Shown piece after piece: positions 33,661 through 44,613 of a DNA stretch of 64,000 bases. This DNA is from Paramyrothecium sp. XJ0827 (lineage: Eukaryota > Ascomycota > Sordariomycetes > Hypocreales > Stachybotryaceae): the NCBI GenBank assembly GCA_020881915.1, contig JAJFPB010000012.1:992001-1056000 (forward strand), in the 5' to 3' direction. A program made the position numbers and the translations under genes. Numbering within the stretch: position 1 is the stretch's first letter; every line of letters starts with the position of its first letter. The notes below the pieces were generated by a model. The model had not been told where the DNA came from. It searched no databases and saw nothing but the letters and a program-made list of their open reading frames with translations.

Positions 33661-35807
33661 AAAGTAATACAAGAAGTGACCCGGTTTTCCTCGTTGCTGG
33701 AACCGAGACACATAATTTTCCCCAATATACCGGTGTATGGCGATGGATTTGCTTAATCTCTGACTCCCTAATTTGTGAAGATGGTTGTCAGTTGAGTTGC
33801 TGGGACAGGTGCCCCCATCCTTAGCACCAATAGAGAATCATCAGACCTGCTTGGATGGATAAGGACCAATACAGGCGGAGTAGTTCCACAAAAGGAGGGA
33901 CTTCACCAAGGAGGGAGCAAATCCGATTGATCAATGATGACTTGTCACTATAGATCCAAAAACCTGGGAATTGGAAAAATTAGGTACAGACTAGTTGGCA
34001 GAAGGCAGCATTATTTGGAAATGGAAATGTGCTGGCAACTGAAAGTTTATCAGAGCCAGTGTATACTTCAGACATCTACATCTACATGAGGGTCCGCGAC
34101 TAATGGCAAACGTACACCTACGTGATATCGATGATTCATACTCTTCTCTATAAACATTACTCACGTGGTGTACTGTTCAACAATGATGCCTCGTTGGATC
34201 GGAGCAGGGGTTGACTATTTTGGGATCTTGGTACGAATTAACGACTTCCAGACATAGTGTCTGTCTACATAGAGAATCAGATCAAGCAGCGGATACTGAC
34301 ATGATCCTCAAACAGGAGGGGGGACATAATTCTCACCCCAACTAGAGTATGTAGAGCACGTACTTAAATGTCTGAAATTCCATGTCACCATCTTCAACAA
34401 TAGGTTCAACAATAGGAAGGATCTATCTTACTCCATCCACAATCATCGGGCAGGCAAGCACAGCATTCCATCTTTAACTCAGTATGAAGTCCACCTCGAA
34501 AAACCCAACACCAGGAAACTGTCAAGCACTTTCCATCTTCGAAGGACATTCTTAGTTGTTATGTTGCTCTTATCTTAGCCAGCGTACTTGTCGTGCAAGC
34601 ACTTTTGTCATAGGTAGAAAACATTGGATGCTTGCGGGCGAGTTGTATAGAGCTTCCACTTAACTTCAAACGAAACAGCTTGGCAACTACGCGCTTGGCA
34701 GGGGCAGTAAAAGGAATGATCTGGATATGTTTGCAAGACCTCCGAGTCTTCCAATACATGGTCATGGTCTGAGAGGTATCGTAGTTGATGCAAAGGAGAA
34801 ATTAACACTACTATATGAAGCTTGAAGGTGGTTCTTATCATCTCTATCCTCCCAACATTGATTACAAAAATTTAGTTCCAGGAAGTGCGAAGTCAAAGGA
34901 CCAAATTCCTTTACTTCTTTCACAATTTGAATCATATTGCTCACAAAACATACTCCTGATGTTATTCCCAGTTTTATGCCCGCCTGAGTAGATGGACTCT
35001 ATGTTGTCGTTGACTCTTTCGAAACCCATTCGGCGATTAACCAATTCCGTTATCTTCTACAGGTTCATCGCCATATGTATGCACTGGAGACTCGTGATAA
35101 GCAAAGACCCCATGCCCGGTTAAGTAGAGATCCCTGTTTAGGTCGCTCCTCTACTAGACACCTTCCAAAATCCTGTCTCAGACATGCGCTTCCAGACTGC
35201 ATGCTTGAGAACTAGTACTAGCGTGGCGCTGCATCCGTTCATAAATCATTGTTTGGTCTCTGTTTCGGTGGATTCTGGCTATGGTGGACACTAAGACTGG
35301 CAAAGCCACCCTCGGCCACTAAGGATAATTGGAGCCCATGCAATCCGGAACCCCAGGCAGGTCGGGAGTTAACTGAACCCGCAAAGTCGCAGTGATTCAA
35401 AAGCGCTAAAATCTTAGTAAAATCTGGTCTAGACTAGCCTGGGATTGGAAAAATTGAAATACATGCTGCTGCAGGAAACCTGGGTGACGGCTGAAGTACC
35501 TGTCGATTGGCTATCGCGCAATTCACCATCAATGCCCCGACCTGGCAGGCCGTAAACCGCCGGACGTCCAAAAACCTGAGCCACTAGTGTTAGCGGTAGG
35601 GCCCGCCCTTGAATCACTTCGGGGCTGCTGAGACCAATGTCGTGGGCTGGCCGGAAGCTGGCCAATCAAGACCCTCGCCGGCTCCCTTGTCTTGCTTCCG
35701 AACGTTGAGGTCGATGAACCATCATAAATATCTACGCGCATGTCCTGGCTTATCCTCTAAAGCAGTCCGTGATTGTAATCTCCATCTCTTAGACGGAGCC
35801 TCGAATC
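33661..35807. other. Intergenic, no supported gene
   Basis: About 2.1 kb. Short minus-strand frames at 34559-35044 look weakly protein-like but do not join. A 12-base unit is tandemly doubled at 34393-34416. The right end holds the P450 promoter. Confidence 0.4.
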
Positions 35808-37585
35808 ATGATTACGGATATCTTCCTTGAACGGCTCTCCCAGCCAGAGAGCTTTGGGATCATTTTGACCCTGGCCCTTGGTGCTGTCTTCTGGAGGTTT
35901 GCCGTCTCGGTATACAAGAACAGGGACCTTGCCAAGCTTCCTCTGGTCAATGGCAAGAAGTGGTGGCAGTTGACGGCAAAGGAGCAGAGGGCTCGGTTCT
36001 GCACTCAGGCAAAATATATGATCGATGATGCATTTGTCAACGTACGCCTCCCCCAAAACGCGAGCTGCGCGTAACATCAAACTCACAGTTTGTTTTAGGT
36101 TGGCGACAAATTCCGCATCCAGACAGAAAACAGCATCGAGCTCGTTCTTTCGGCTGACTATGCAGCGGGAATCAAAGATGATCCTGCCCTGTGCTTCGGA
36201 GCGCAGATGGAGGAGGTAAAATATGTCAATCGCATGTCCTTTCAATTCGGTCTAACCAAGCAAAACAGGAGTTCCACATCAACATCGACGGTTTCAAGCC
36301 CTGGCGTGAGGGACGAGAGAGCGGCATCTTTCAACACGCTGTGCAGCACAATTTGACACAGGATATCTCGGCATTGAATATCCCACTCTCCGAGGAGGCA
36401 ACAAACGCGCTGGAGAAACACATCGGCAACAGCACAGGTTAGTTGCCAATCCTTTCACACTTGATGCTAGTAAATGCTAAGTCTGCGAATCAGAATGGCA
36501 CGAAATTCAAATCAAGGTCGCGGTCTTCAAACTCATTTCTCAGATGTCCTCTCGTGTATTCCTCGGCGAGGAGCTGTGCCGTAACGAAGAGTGGCTGCAA
36601 GTGACAGTCGACTACACTCGTGACGCCATCATCGCGGCACAAGAACTTCGCCTTTGGCCCAGGCTCCTCCGTCCATTTGCATTCCGCTACGTCAACCCAC
36701 GCTGCAAGGCCATCCAGGCGCAGTTGAAGAAGTCCGAGGATCTCATCAACCCCGTTCTTGAGAAGCGCCGCCGCGAGACTGAGGAACGCAAGAAGGCTGG
36801 ACTCAAGCCCATCCGCCACTACGATGCTATGCAATGGATGGATGATGCGGCGAATGGCCGAAAGTACGACGCCGGTGCTGCGCAAATCATGATGGCCATT
36901 GCCGCGAACTTCACAGGATCCGATATGCTTACTGGAGTCTTGATTTGCATCTCTCAGGACCCAGAGCTTGTTGAGGCTATGAGAAAGGAGGTTATCGATG
37001 TTATGACCGAGTGCCAATGGAACAAGTCGACACTCTACAAGCTGAGACTCATGGACAGCGTTCTCAAGGAAACCCAACGCATCAAGCCTGCCGCCATCGG
37101 TAAGTTTCGATTCTTGAACTGGCGTTTCGAATCTTCTGGACAGCTATACTAATTACTTTTGAATAGCTGTTATGCGTCGCAAGGCTATCAAGGACGCCGA
37201 GCTTCCCGATGGTACCAAGATTCCTAAGGGCACTAACTTGATGGTTTCCACGCACAAATCGTGGGACCCCAAGGTATATGAAAACCCCGAGAAGTTCGAC
37301 GGCTACCGCTTCCTCCGCAAGCGTGACAATGAAAAGACTGAGACAGCTCAATTCGTGTCAACTACCCCTGAGTCCTTGGGCTTTGGTCTGGGCAAGTTTG
37401 CCTGCCCTGGCCGCTTCTTCGCGGCCAACGAGCTGAAGATCATCCTCAGCCACATCATCCTAAAGTACGACATGAAGCTGGTTCCCGGTACCACTACAGA
37501 CACGATGTTCTACTCGCTTTTCTCCATGGGTAATGACAATGCAAAGATTCTGTTCCGTCGTCGTCAGGAGGAGGTTGCTCTGTGA
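35808..37585 (+). CDS. Cytochrome P450 (CYP68 / ent-kaurene-oxidase-like)
   Basis: Five exons (35808-36041, 36099-36215, 36269-36437, 36494-37099, 37167-37585) give about 514 residues. The N-terminal membrane anchor is FGIILTLALGAVFWRFAVSV. The K-helix ExxR is ETQR. The heme loop is FGLGKFACPGRFFA with the Cys ligand. The I-helix reads AIAANFTGSDML, without the usual acid-Thr pair in AGxDT; this is seen in the ent-kaurene oxidase/CYP68-like clan that often acts on terpenoids. It would be an ER-bound monooxygenase. It lies next to a polytopic membrane protein and beyond a possible SDR/NTF2 pair. The substrate is unknown. Confidence 0.92.
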
Positions 37586-38296
37586 GCACAAGTAATTCCG
37601 AACCAAAATTATAATGTAGATCTACACGGTGGACTGAAAAGGGGGAGAAGGCAGAAAAAAAAACATGAATGAATAATTAGAAGTCTCTTGCGTTGCAAGA
37701 TGCTACGAGCGCCTTTCTTTGTTCCTTTCAAAGCTAATAGACTAAATCAATATGTGAGCCAACTTCACAGGGAAAAATTACAACTCTTCTTCTAATCCCT
37801 TGTCTCCTGCGTTTCCATTTCTTGGTCACTCTCAACATGGCAGGGCTTGATCTACTCATTATGGAGTGCAATTCCACCACTACCAGCCAATGGTTGTTTG
37901 ATATACCCCTGAAGGTTTGAAACGTTACATGAATTGTCAACGGATTGATCCTGGAGGCAAGGCAAGGCCTTTGGATAGATGCTGGGCATTCAACTCTTCA
38001 CACCAAGCCATCATAGAAGAGATGCATCTGTAACTTAACACAGAATCAGTTATTCCAGTCGAAGAATTGAATAAGGAGATAATGAGTGAAACACGCAATT
38101 TTTTAACCTTCATTTCCCTAGAATACTATCCCTAAGTTGATGTTTCCCAAGCTCTTAAAATCCCGGTCCTGTTGTGCGAGCCATTGTCACTGCGCAAATT
38201 TGATTGATTGATAGGGTACTGTAAGCGTCGCCCTCAACCCTCGAGTCGTTCTACCCGTTTTGTGCCAAGTAGGGCTTCTTATTGGAACTTCCTCAC
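37586..38296. other. Intergenic between convergent P450 and membrane-protein genes
   Basis: About 0.7 kb of 3' flank from both sides. Nothing coding is supported. Confidence 0.5.
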
Positions 38297-39518
38297 TTAT
38301 TTAGATTTCTGCTTCTTCTTTGTCAGAGCGCCAAGCGCATCTTCATCCCGATCCCACAAAGCCCAGACAATAGCTCCTCCAGGTCCAACAAGTAGGACAC
38401 GAGTCAGATAAGTGATAGAAGTCTTCACCACAGCGGAAACTCTAAACCCAGAACGAGCATAGGAGAGGTATATAATCCACAGGACCATCGCGCCAAAGGC
38501 GCAGTACATGTCGTATTGGAGGAAATTCCGGCAACCCTCCGCGACGGATTCAACCTGGTGCGGTGAGAACGCGGACATCGCTACGAAAACTGTTTTGAGA
38601 TCGATTGGTCCAACGTCTGAAGTCCCGGAGAACGTAGATCGGACCCAGGGAGAGAACATATACGCGAGCGGTAAGGAATGAAGTACCGAGCTGATAACGA
38701 GAATGTTGCGGTAGACTCCTCTGATATAACGAAGCTTTGCTGCTGGATCTTGCGGAGCTTGCCCACGACTAGTACCGAAAGTTCGAACTAGAGCTGTCAA
38801 GACGTACTGCCAAATACCAACGTAGATCGGCCAGAATTGCCATAGGCCCAATAAGGCCTGTTGTTGCTTGGCCGAAACCAAGTCGGGTGATGGTAAAGAA
38901 ATCAAGACAGTCGGCACAATAAAACCCAAGATTAAAGCCGCATTGACAGTAGATGCTGCAGCCGGGTCGATGCTAAGAGACTCGGCTTTGACTGGTGGCT
39001 TGGATGCCACAGCTCCGGTGGCCAAAGGCGATTTGAACAGATAAAGAGCACAAAAGACTGGTACAATGATTCCTTGCGGAATAGCCTGATATAGCATGCC
39101 CCAAAAAGCTGAACTAATCCAAATTCTTAGCATAGATCTAACAGAATGGTAGTTTTACTTACTATGAAATGACCTTGCCGACGTTGCCTGACCGTAGGCC
39201 CTCGAGCACTATCGCCGCATGTGTTGAGTAGACTTGACCAGCGAAATACGTGACGAAGAGTGACAACGCTTTGTTCTCGCCAGTGATGCATCTGATAGAG
39301 AAATAGATCAACTGATCCAGGAAGGCGTCCACACCGTCAACTCCTGTGAAGTGTGTCTTGGAGGTTTGGCCTTTGCTGGAGAGTAGTTTCTCATTTTGTT
39401 GCGTCTCCTCAGCGAACATGGCGTTCATCCCATTGACTTCGGCAAGACCAAGAATCGAGTAGCTCGCAAAGACGGCGATGGCGGCGAATGCCACCGTGGA
39501 CAAAATGCGGGCCGACAT
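38297..39518 (-). CDS. Polytopic membrane protein, 7-8 spans, possibly terpenoid-cluster type
   Basis: Two exons (39163-39518, 38297-39113) give about 390 residues. Hydrophobic segments are LSTVAFAAIAVFASYSILGL, IYFSIRCITGENKALSLFVT, the region after SAFWGMLYQAIPQG, ALILGFIVPTVLISLP, FWPIYVGIWQYVLTALV, ILVISSVLHSLPLAYMF, AFGAMVLWIIYLSYA and VLLVGPGGAIVWALW. The C-terminus is basic (TKKKQKSK). The size and topology recall integral membrane proteins of indole-diterpene and meroterpenoid clusters (PaxA-like), some of which are membrane cyclases; that link is from memory of the family pattern and needs a search. It is convergent with the P450 gene. Confidence 0.7.
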
Positions 39519-40661
39519 TATGGCTGCCCCAATGTGAGCTCAATCTTGATGATTCACTGAATGGCTAATATTCAGCCAGAGAGAGCCCCAAGACATTCAA
39601 AGATACGGTTGCAAGGCTGGTAACATAATATACGGAGCAAAAAGGAACAGTCAAACAATGAGAGCAGGCGGGCTTATTGGGGATGCCGGGTCGACCATGT
39701 CCTAATGGGTCGCCCAATCCTCATCAGCGAATCGTTAGAACTTGTCATGAACTTGCGGCAGTATCGGTGAATATCTAATGGCGCTGGGCTTGATCAAGCC
39801 AATCAATCACACCCCCCTGCACAAGTGGGCACAGTCATTTTTTAGCATGCATGCTTGGCAGGCCTCAAAAAGTGTGCCATCTCCATAACAAATCGCTTCG
39901 AAGAGAATACCCCTGGACGCCTTGGAATTGACAAGCGTACAGCGCATCGAACTTCGTTCCCTTGGATTCATAATGCCGCCAGAATGATTTATACTTGACA
40001 CCGTGTTGTCCGGCTTTCTTGCCGCCCAATCTTGTGAAGAATTTCGCTCTCTCTAGGTGGATCACGCATCTACTGAAAAGCCACTACCAAGTGGCTGAGA
40101 TGCGAACGGGATCCTTGTCTCACAAGCTAAGTTAGTCCCGAAACTGCGGTCATCATAAACACACCACCCAAACGCACCACTTCGTGGAGGGCCTTAAGGC
40201 TCAAGTACCACACTTCCCGCTTTGAGGAAATGCATTATTTGACACAACATTGGTGCTCAGGGACGTTGTTTTGCTGCTTACTGGCACGGATTCTCTAACG
40301 CTTTGATCAATAAGATAACGCTCCTACCATGTGGCAAAGAATCAATTTCTATTAAATCGCACGTATGCCGTCTAACGGGGTGGCCTTATTAGACAAAGGG
40401 AATCAAGGCCCCGTGGCACAAATCGACTGTATTTGAGCAACGTCAGAGGACTATCCCCTGTTAGGGAGCCAGGCTTTCTCTGGCGGGCGCAGGTCCACAA
40501 TCGGTGAAATTTCCCGCTGTTCTCGTATCCTCGCTTTCTATAACAATAGCTAGGAAACAAAACTCTTTCAAACTACACGTTTTATGCTTGTACCGTGACC
40601 AGGTCTTGTTGTCAGACGTTCAAACTGCAAACGAAGCAGTGGCTTGACTGAACTGTGCGAG
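39519..40661. other. Intergenic, divergent promoter region
   Basis: About 1.1 kb between the leftward membrane-protein gene and the rightward CoA ligase. Only short frames without domain signal. Confidence 0.45.
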
Positions 40662-42541
40662 ATGTCTATCGAACCAACACAAATCCAGCACGGGATCTCA
40701 CTGCCGCCGCAGAAGCAGAAGCTTTCCCTGCTTCATGGTCCGGTTGACCCGCCGCTTGTCGACCTCACACTCGGCGAGCTGCTCGAGCTTCAAACTCATC
40801 AACATGGAAACCAAGAATGTATCGTAATTCCGTGGACGGGAGCCCGATGGACCTACAATGAGCTGAACTCCCAGAGCTCGGCGCTAGCACAGTCTTTGCT
40901 CGACTTGGGCATCGGCGTTGGTGACCGCATCGGCATCATGGCTGGGAATTGCGAGCAATATGCCGCAGTTTTCTTCGCCGCGGCAAAAATTGGAGTAATT
41001 TTGGTGATTCTGAACAACACATATACACCCACAGAAGCCATGTATGGCCTGAAGTTCTCAGATTGCAAGCTCTTTTTCACCGTTCCTCGAATTGGTCGCT
41101 TAGACAACTCAAAGCTATTGAGCGACCTAGAGAACAAGAAAGGAAGCCCGAAGGTCATCATGCTGAGAGACGATGAGTCGGGCAAATACACAACATATAA
41201 TCAACTGATTCAATCCGGGCGTCGACAAAACCACCAGCGTCTGTACCGTGCGATGAGCAGGGTCCTACCTCATCAGGTTGTGAATCTGCAGTTCACAAGC
41301 GGCACGACGGGCCTGCCAAAAGCTGCCATGCTCACGCATCAGTAAGTCACCCGATAATTCAACATTCTTGCCAAGATGTCCAGGAACAGCGCAAGGACAC
41401 TGTAGAGACGAATAAGTCCAAGCTAACGAGTTCAAAGCAATGTTGTCAACAACTCACGGTTTATCGGCGATCGCATGCGTCTCACACCTGACGATATTCT
41501 ATGCTGCCCTCCGCCTCTATTCCATTGCTTCGGGCTCGTTCTTGGACTGCTCGCTGTCATCACCCACGGTGGCAAAATTGTTTACCCTGCCGAGGTTTTC
41601 GACACTGATGCGACACTCCGCGCCATCTCAGATGAGAGATGCACCGCAGTTCACGGCGTCCCTGCAATGTTTGACTCGCTTTTCCAAGCCGAGTGGCCAG
41701 ATAACTTCAACTGCGACGCTCTTCGCACAGGCATCATCGCCGGTGCGCCTGTACCTCGGTACCTGATGGAGTTGCTCATTAGACGGTTTGGAATGACAGA
41801 GTTCACGAGCAGTTACGGCTTGACGGAGGCGTCTCCTACCTGTTTCAACGCATTTACAGACGATGGTATTGATAGGCGTCTTACGACTGTTGGAACGTTG
41901 ATGCCGCATGCACACGCCAAGATCGTCGATCGCGATGGAAATATCCTGCCAATTGGTATGCGTGGAGAGTTGTGCATAGCTGGTTACCAACTGCAGGCAG
42001 GCTATTGGAATAACCACGAGAAGACGAGTGAGGTAATGGTCAGGGATGCGTCAGGCTTGACTTGGCTCCACACTGGAGATGAGGCCGTGTTTGATCACGA
42101 GGGCTATTGCAGTATTACTGGACGTTTCAAGGACATTATTATCCGCGGCAAGTTACAGTGCTCTGTCCCAATTGACGCATACTAATGAGTCACCTAGGAG
42201 GAGAAAACATCTACCCTCTCGAGATCGAAGAAAGACTTACGGCTCATCCCTCCATTGCCCGCGCCATTGTTGTTGGCCTGAAGAACAAGCATTACGGAGA
42301 GGTCGTTGGTGCTTTTGTCGAGCTGGTGCAGAATAGTTCCAAGCCCAGTACTCAGGAATTGCGCGACTGGGTTCGCAAAAGGCTTGGAGGGCACAAGAGC
42401 CCAGCCCACATCTTCTGGTTGGGCGACGCAGGGGTGCCCGCAGACGTCCCTCTGACGGGGAGCGGAAAGGTGAGGAAATTCGAGATGGCGAAGCTTGGAG
42501 AGGAAATCTTGAAGAGAGAGGCCACTACCTCAAAGATCTAG
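40662..42541 (+). CDS. Acyl-CoA ligase (SidI-like AMP-forming enzyme)
   Basis: Three exons (40662-41341, 41438-42147, 42198-42541) encode about 577 residues. ANL-superfamily motifs are in order: the P-loop NLQFTSGTTGLPKAAMLTHQ split by intron 1, SSYGLTEASPTCFN, the TGD of WLHTGDEA, GRFKDIIIRGGENIYP joined by intron 2, and the catalytic Lys in GSGKVRKFEM. The second intron starts with GC rather than GT. The C-terminus ends SKI, similar to a PTS1 signal. Next to a SidF-type acyltransferase, the best guess is the mevalonyl-CoA ligase SidI of hydroxamate siderophore synthesis, but general medium-chain ligases look alike. An in-frame ATG also exists at 40644. Confidence 0.88.
42148..42197 (+). other. 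GC-AG intron
   Basis: The donor is G|GCAAGT and the acceptor CCTAG, with TACTAATG as branch region. Splicing joins IIIRG to GENIYPLEIEE, the expected A8-A10 linker of acyl-CoA ligases. Without removal the frame stops just downstream of 42180. Confidence 0.8.
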
Positions 42542-42800
42542 CCTCTGCGTGGGCTTTGAAGGAATATCCTTCTTTTCTTCGCCCTCGCTGGCCCTAATTC
42601 ACCTCCTGCTCTAGTGGTTCCTGTATCATAGCATAGACTGTCACTAGATTGAAGCTGGCGTTTTCAGGAAGATACCTCAAGCAGACGTAGAGTCAAAATT
42701 GTTGTTCACTTTCGAGGTTTCCTTAAGGGGATCACGTAGGGCTATTCTCTCTTCTTCTACAAAACAGACCTAATAGCTTTTCTATATAACACAATGAAAT

Positions 42801-44168
42801 CTATAGTTTTGGCACTAACCCAACCCTCATTCCGCCAACAACCTTCTCATTGTCTCCCAAAGGACACAATTGAAAGAATCTCTCCCTTGAGCATCTCATG
42901 AATGCACTTCGCTTGTCCGGCAGATCGATGAACTTGTCAAGCCCGAATCCATGAATGAAGTCATATGTGACGACTGTCGAATCTGTGTCACGGGGCTCAC
43001 CCACAATATACATCGTCCTCGGGTCGTCTAGGTATAAGTAGTGCATTAAGCTGCTCCACCACGCCGAGACACGATGGGGTCCTCGAAAGCGCACATCGCC
43101 GACGAGACAGTGCCGTCCGCGGTCAAAGTCGCCTGCATCAAAGTATCCACCAAGACGATCCTCCTTGGCCCAGTAAATTTCGAAGTAGGCGAATGGAGTA
43201 TCATCCCACTTGGCCAGGACCGTGAGTTTGTGAGGGTCCTCGTGAAGAGTTTTCAAGTACTGGCGGTGCTGCTCGAGTGTACTCGCCTCATTCCACCCCT
43301 GCAACACCCGCGGATCGTTCTGCCATTCGTGAAATAAACGCAGGTGTTCAGAGTTTGTATAATCCAACGCAACCATTGAGAAAGTCTCGTTGAGGTAAGG
43401 AATCCAGCGACTATAAATGGTAGATGCCGGTGCAGGTTTGGCAGGTCGCACCGGATGCCATGACTGCTGATATCGACTAGGGTCCTCTGGATCTCCAGCG
43501 GATGAAATGGTTGTGGTGTTGTGAAAGGGGGCAACTGGGAATGAGCCCAGGGGAGTGGATGCTGGAAGCGAAGACGGTGATTCTTGAGGACACCAGACAG
43601 GTCGAGGTCCGAATGGAGAGCCGGCACCTTGCCAGAAAGTGCTGCGCAGGACGAGAGCAGTACTCTGGTCTGTCCCAGAAGCAGGTTTTGGCTGCTCCTT
43701 AGCCTTCGGCGGATGGTCTATGCCCAACAACACATCCTTGATTTGCTGACCCAGCGTCGCCGCATTGCTTCCTCGTAACTCCAACCTAAACGAATCTATG
43801 TCGGGCCTCGACGTGAAGAGTGCGTACACAACCAGCCACGCCTGCCCGAGAGTCGGCGCGTCACTTCCATCCCAGTAGAATGTTGTGCAAGGCGCCCGAC
43901 GTGCACGCGCCCACGCACTATTATTAGAGCCAGGAGGAAGCTCGCTCGACTTGAGATTGACTGGCTCTGTGAAGGCGAGGCTCGGGTTATGGAGCTCGAA
44001 TGGAAGGGATTTCGAAGAGGAGGCCTTCGGCACAAGACTGTAAGTGGGGGTATCGGTGGACGTTTTTGAAGTTTTTTGGAGAGTGAACTCGGTTCCAAAG
44101 GGATGAGGGAGCTTGAGAACAGTTTGATCAGCCGCAACGGCGGAGAACTGAACAATTGATGCTGCCAT
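42801..44168 (-). CDS. sidF: SidF-type siderophore acyltransferase (GNAT, AlcB/IucB family)
   Basis: Intronless, 455 residues. The C-terminal GNAT domain carries the family hallmarks: LFHEWQNDPRVLQGWNE, PFAYFEIYWAKEDRLG, LVGDVRFRGPHRVSAWWSSL, PRTMYIVGEPRDTDS and FGLDKFIDLPDKRSAFMRCS. The N-terminal half is the variable extension seen in fungal SidF/SidL proteins. SidF transfers anhydromevalonyl from CoA to N5-hydroxyornithine in the route to fusarinine C/TAFC, and the pathway enzymes are peroxisomal in Aspergillus. The C-terminus ends PKL, a PTS1-like tripeptide. It is convergent with the SidI-like ligase, only 260 bases away, which supports a shared pathway. SidL-type acetyltransferase is the main alternative. 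Confidence 0.85.
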   Translation of the reverse strand: MAASIVQFSAVAADQTVLKLPHPFGTEFTLQKTSKTSTDTPTYSLVPKASSSKSLPFELHNPSLAFTEPVNLKSSELPPGSNNSAWARARRAPCTTFYWDGSDAPTLGQAWLVVYALFTSRPDIDSFRLELRGSNAATLGQQIKDVLLGIDHPPKAKEQPKPASGTDQSTALVLRSTFWQGAGSPFGPRPVWCPQESPSSLPASTPLGSFPVAPFHNTTTISSAGDPEDPSRYQQSWHPVRPAKPAPASTIYSRWIPYLNETFSMVALDYTNSEHLRLFHEWQNDPRVLQGWNEASTLEQHRQYLKTLHEDPHKLTVLAKWDDTPFAYFEIYWAKEDRLGGYFDAGDFDRGRHCLVGDVRFRGPHRVSAWWSSLMHYLYLDDPRTMYIVGEPRDTDSTVVTYDFIHGFGLDKFIDLPDKRSAFMRCSRERFFQLCPLGDNEKVVGGMRVGLVPKL

Positions 44169-44613
44169 GGCTGCAATTGACTGCTCACGAATATATCACG
44201 CCCAACTAGTAGAGGAGCGAGTTCTTCCACGACCGTACTTCGAAGAACACAAGAAAGATAATATGATATGGACCGAGGCGGAAAATAAGCCAATCCAGAG
44301 TCAGTGGAAGCTCCTGAGACCTTGGGTCTCCACTTCTGGGGAGTACCGTAAGCCGTACGGCCGTCCACGAAGTCGGCCAAAATGGCCGGGATCATGCTTT
44401 AGCGACCAAAGCGGCTAGTGAGAGTGAAGGCCCGAGCTCCGAAGGCCTCAACCACTTGTCTCCTAAACTGCCGACTGCCTCTCGTAAGGCTTGTCCCAAG
44501 CTAGCTGTAATATTCGCCGATTATATCGCCTACTTGACTGTTTTTAAAAAGTTTCCTTGCAACCTCTTTGCAGCTTCTTGTTTGACTACATGTTATCAAT
44601 CCATTGACTTGTC
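44169..44613. promoter_or_regulatory. Divergent promoter, SidF-like and acyltransferase genes
   Basis: About 445 bases separate the two starts. It includes a GGCCTCA heptamer at 44443-44449 that fits the reverse of the TRI6 consensus YNAGGCC, but such a short site is expected often by chance. No GATA-type pair characteristic of iron control was singled out. Confidence 0.35.

Noticed and set aside
34559..35044. Chain of short minus-strand frames that look weakly protein-like
   Set aside because: They could not be joined by legal introns and show no family signal.
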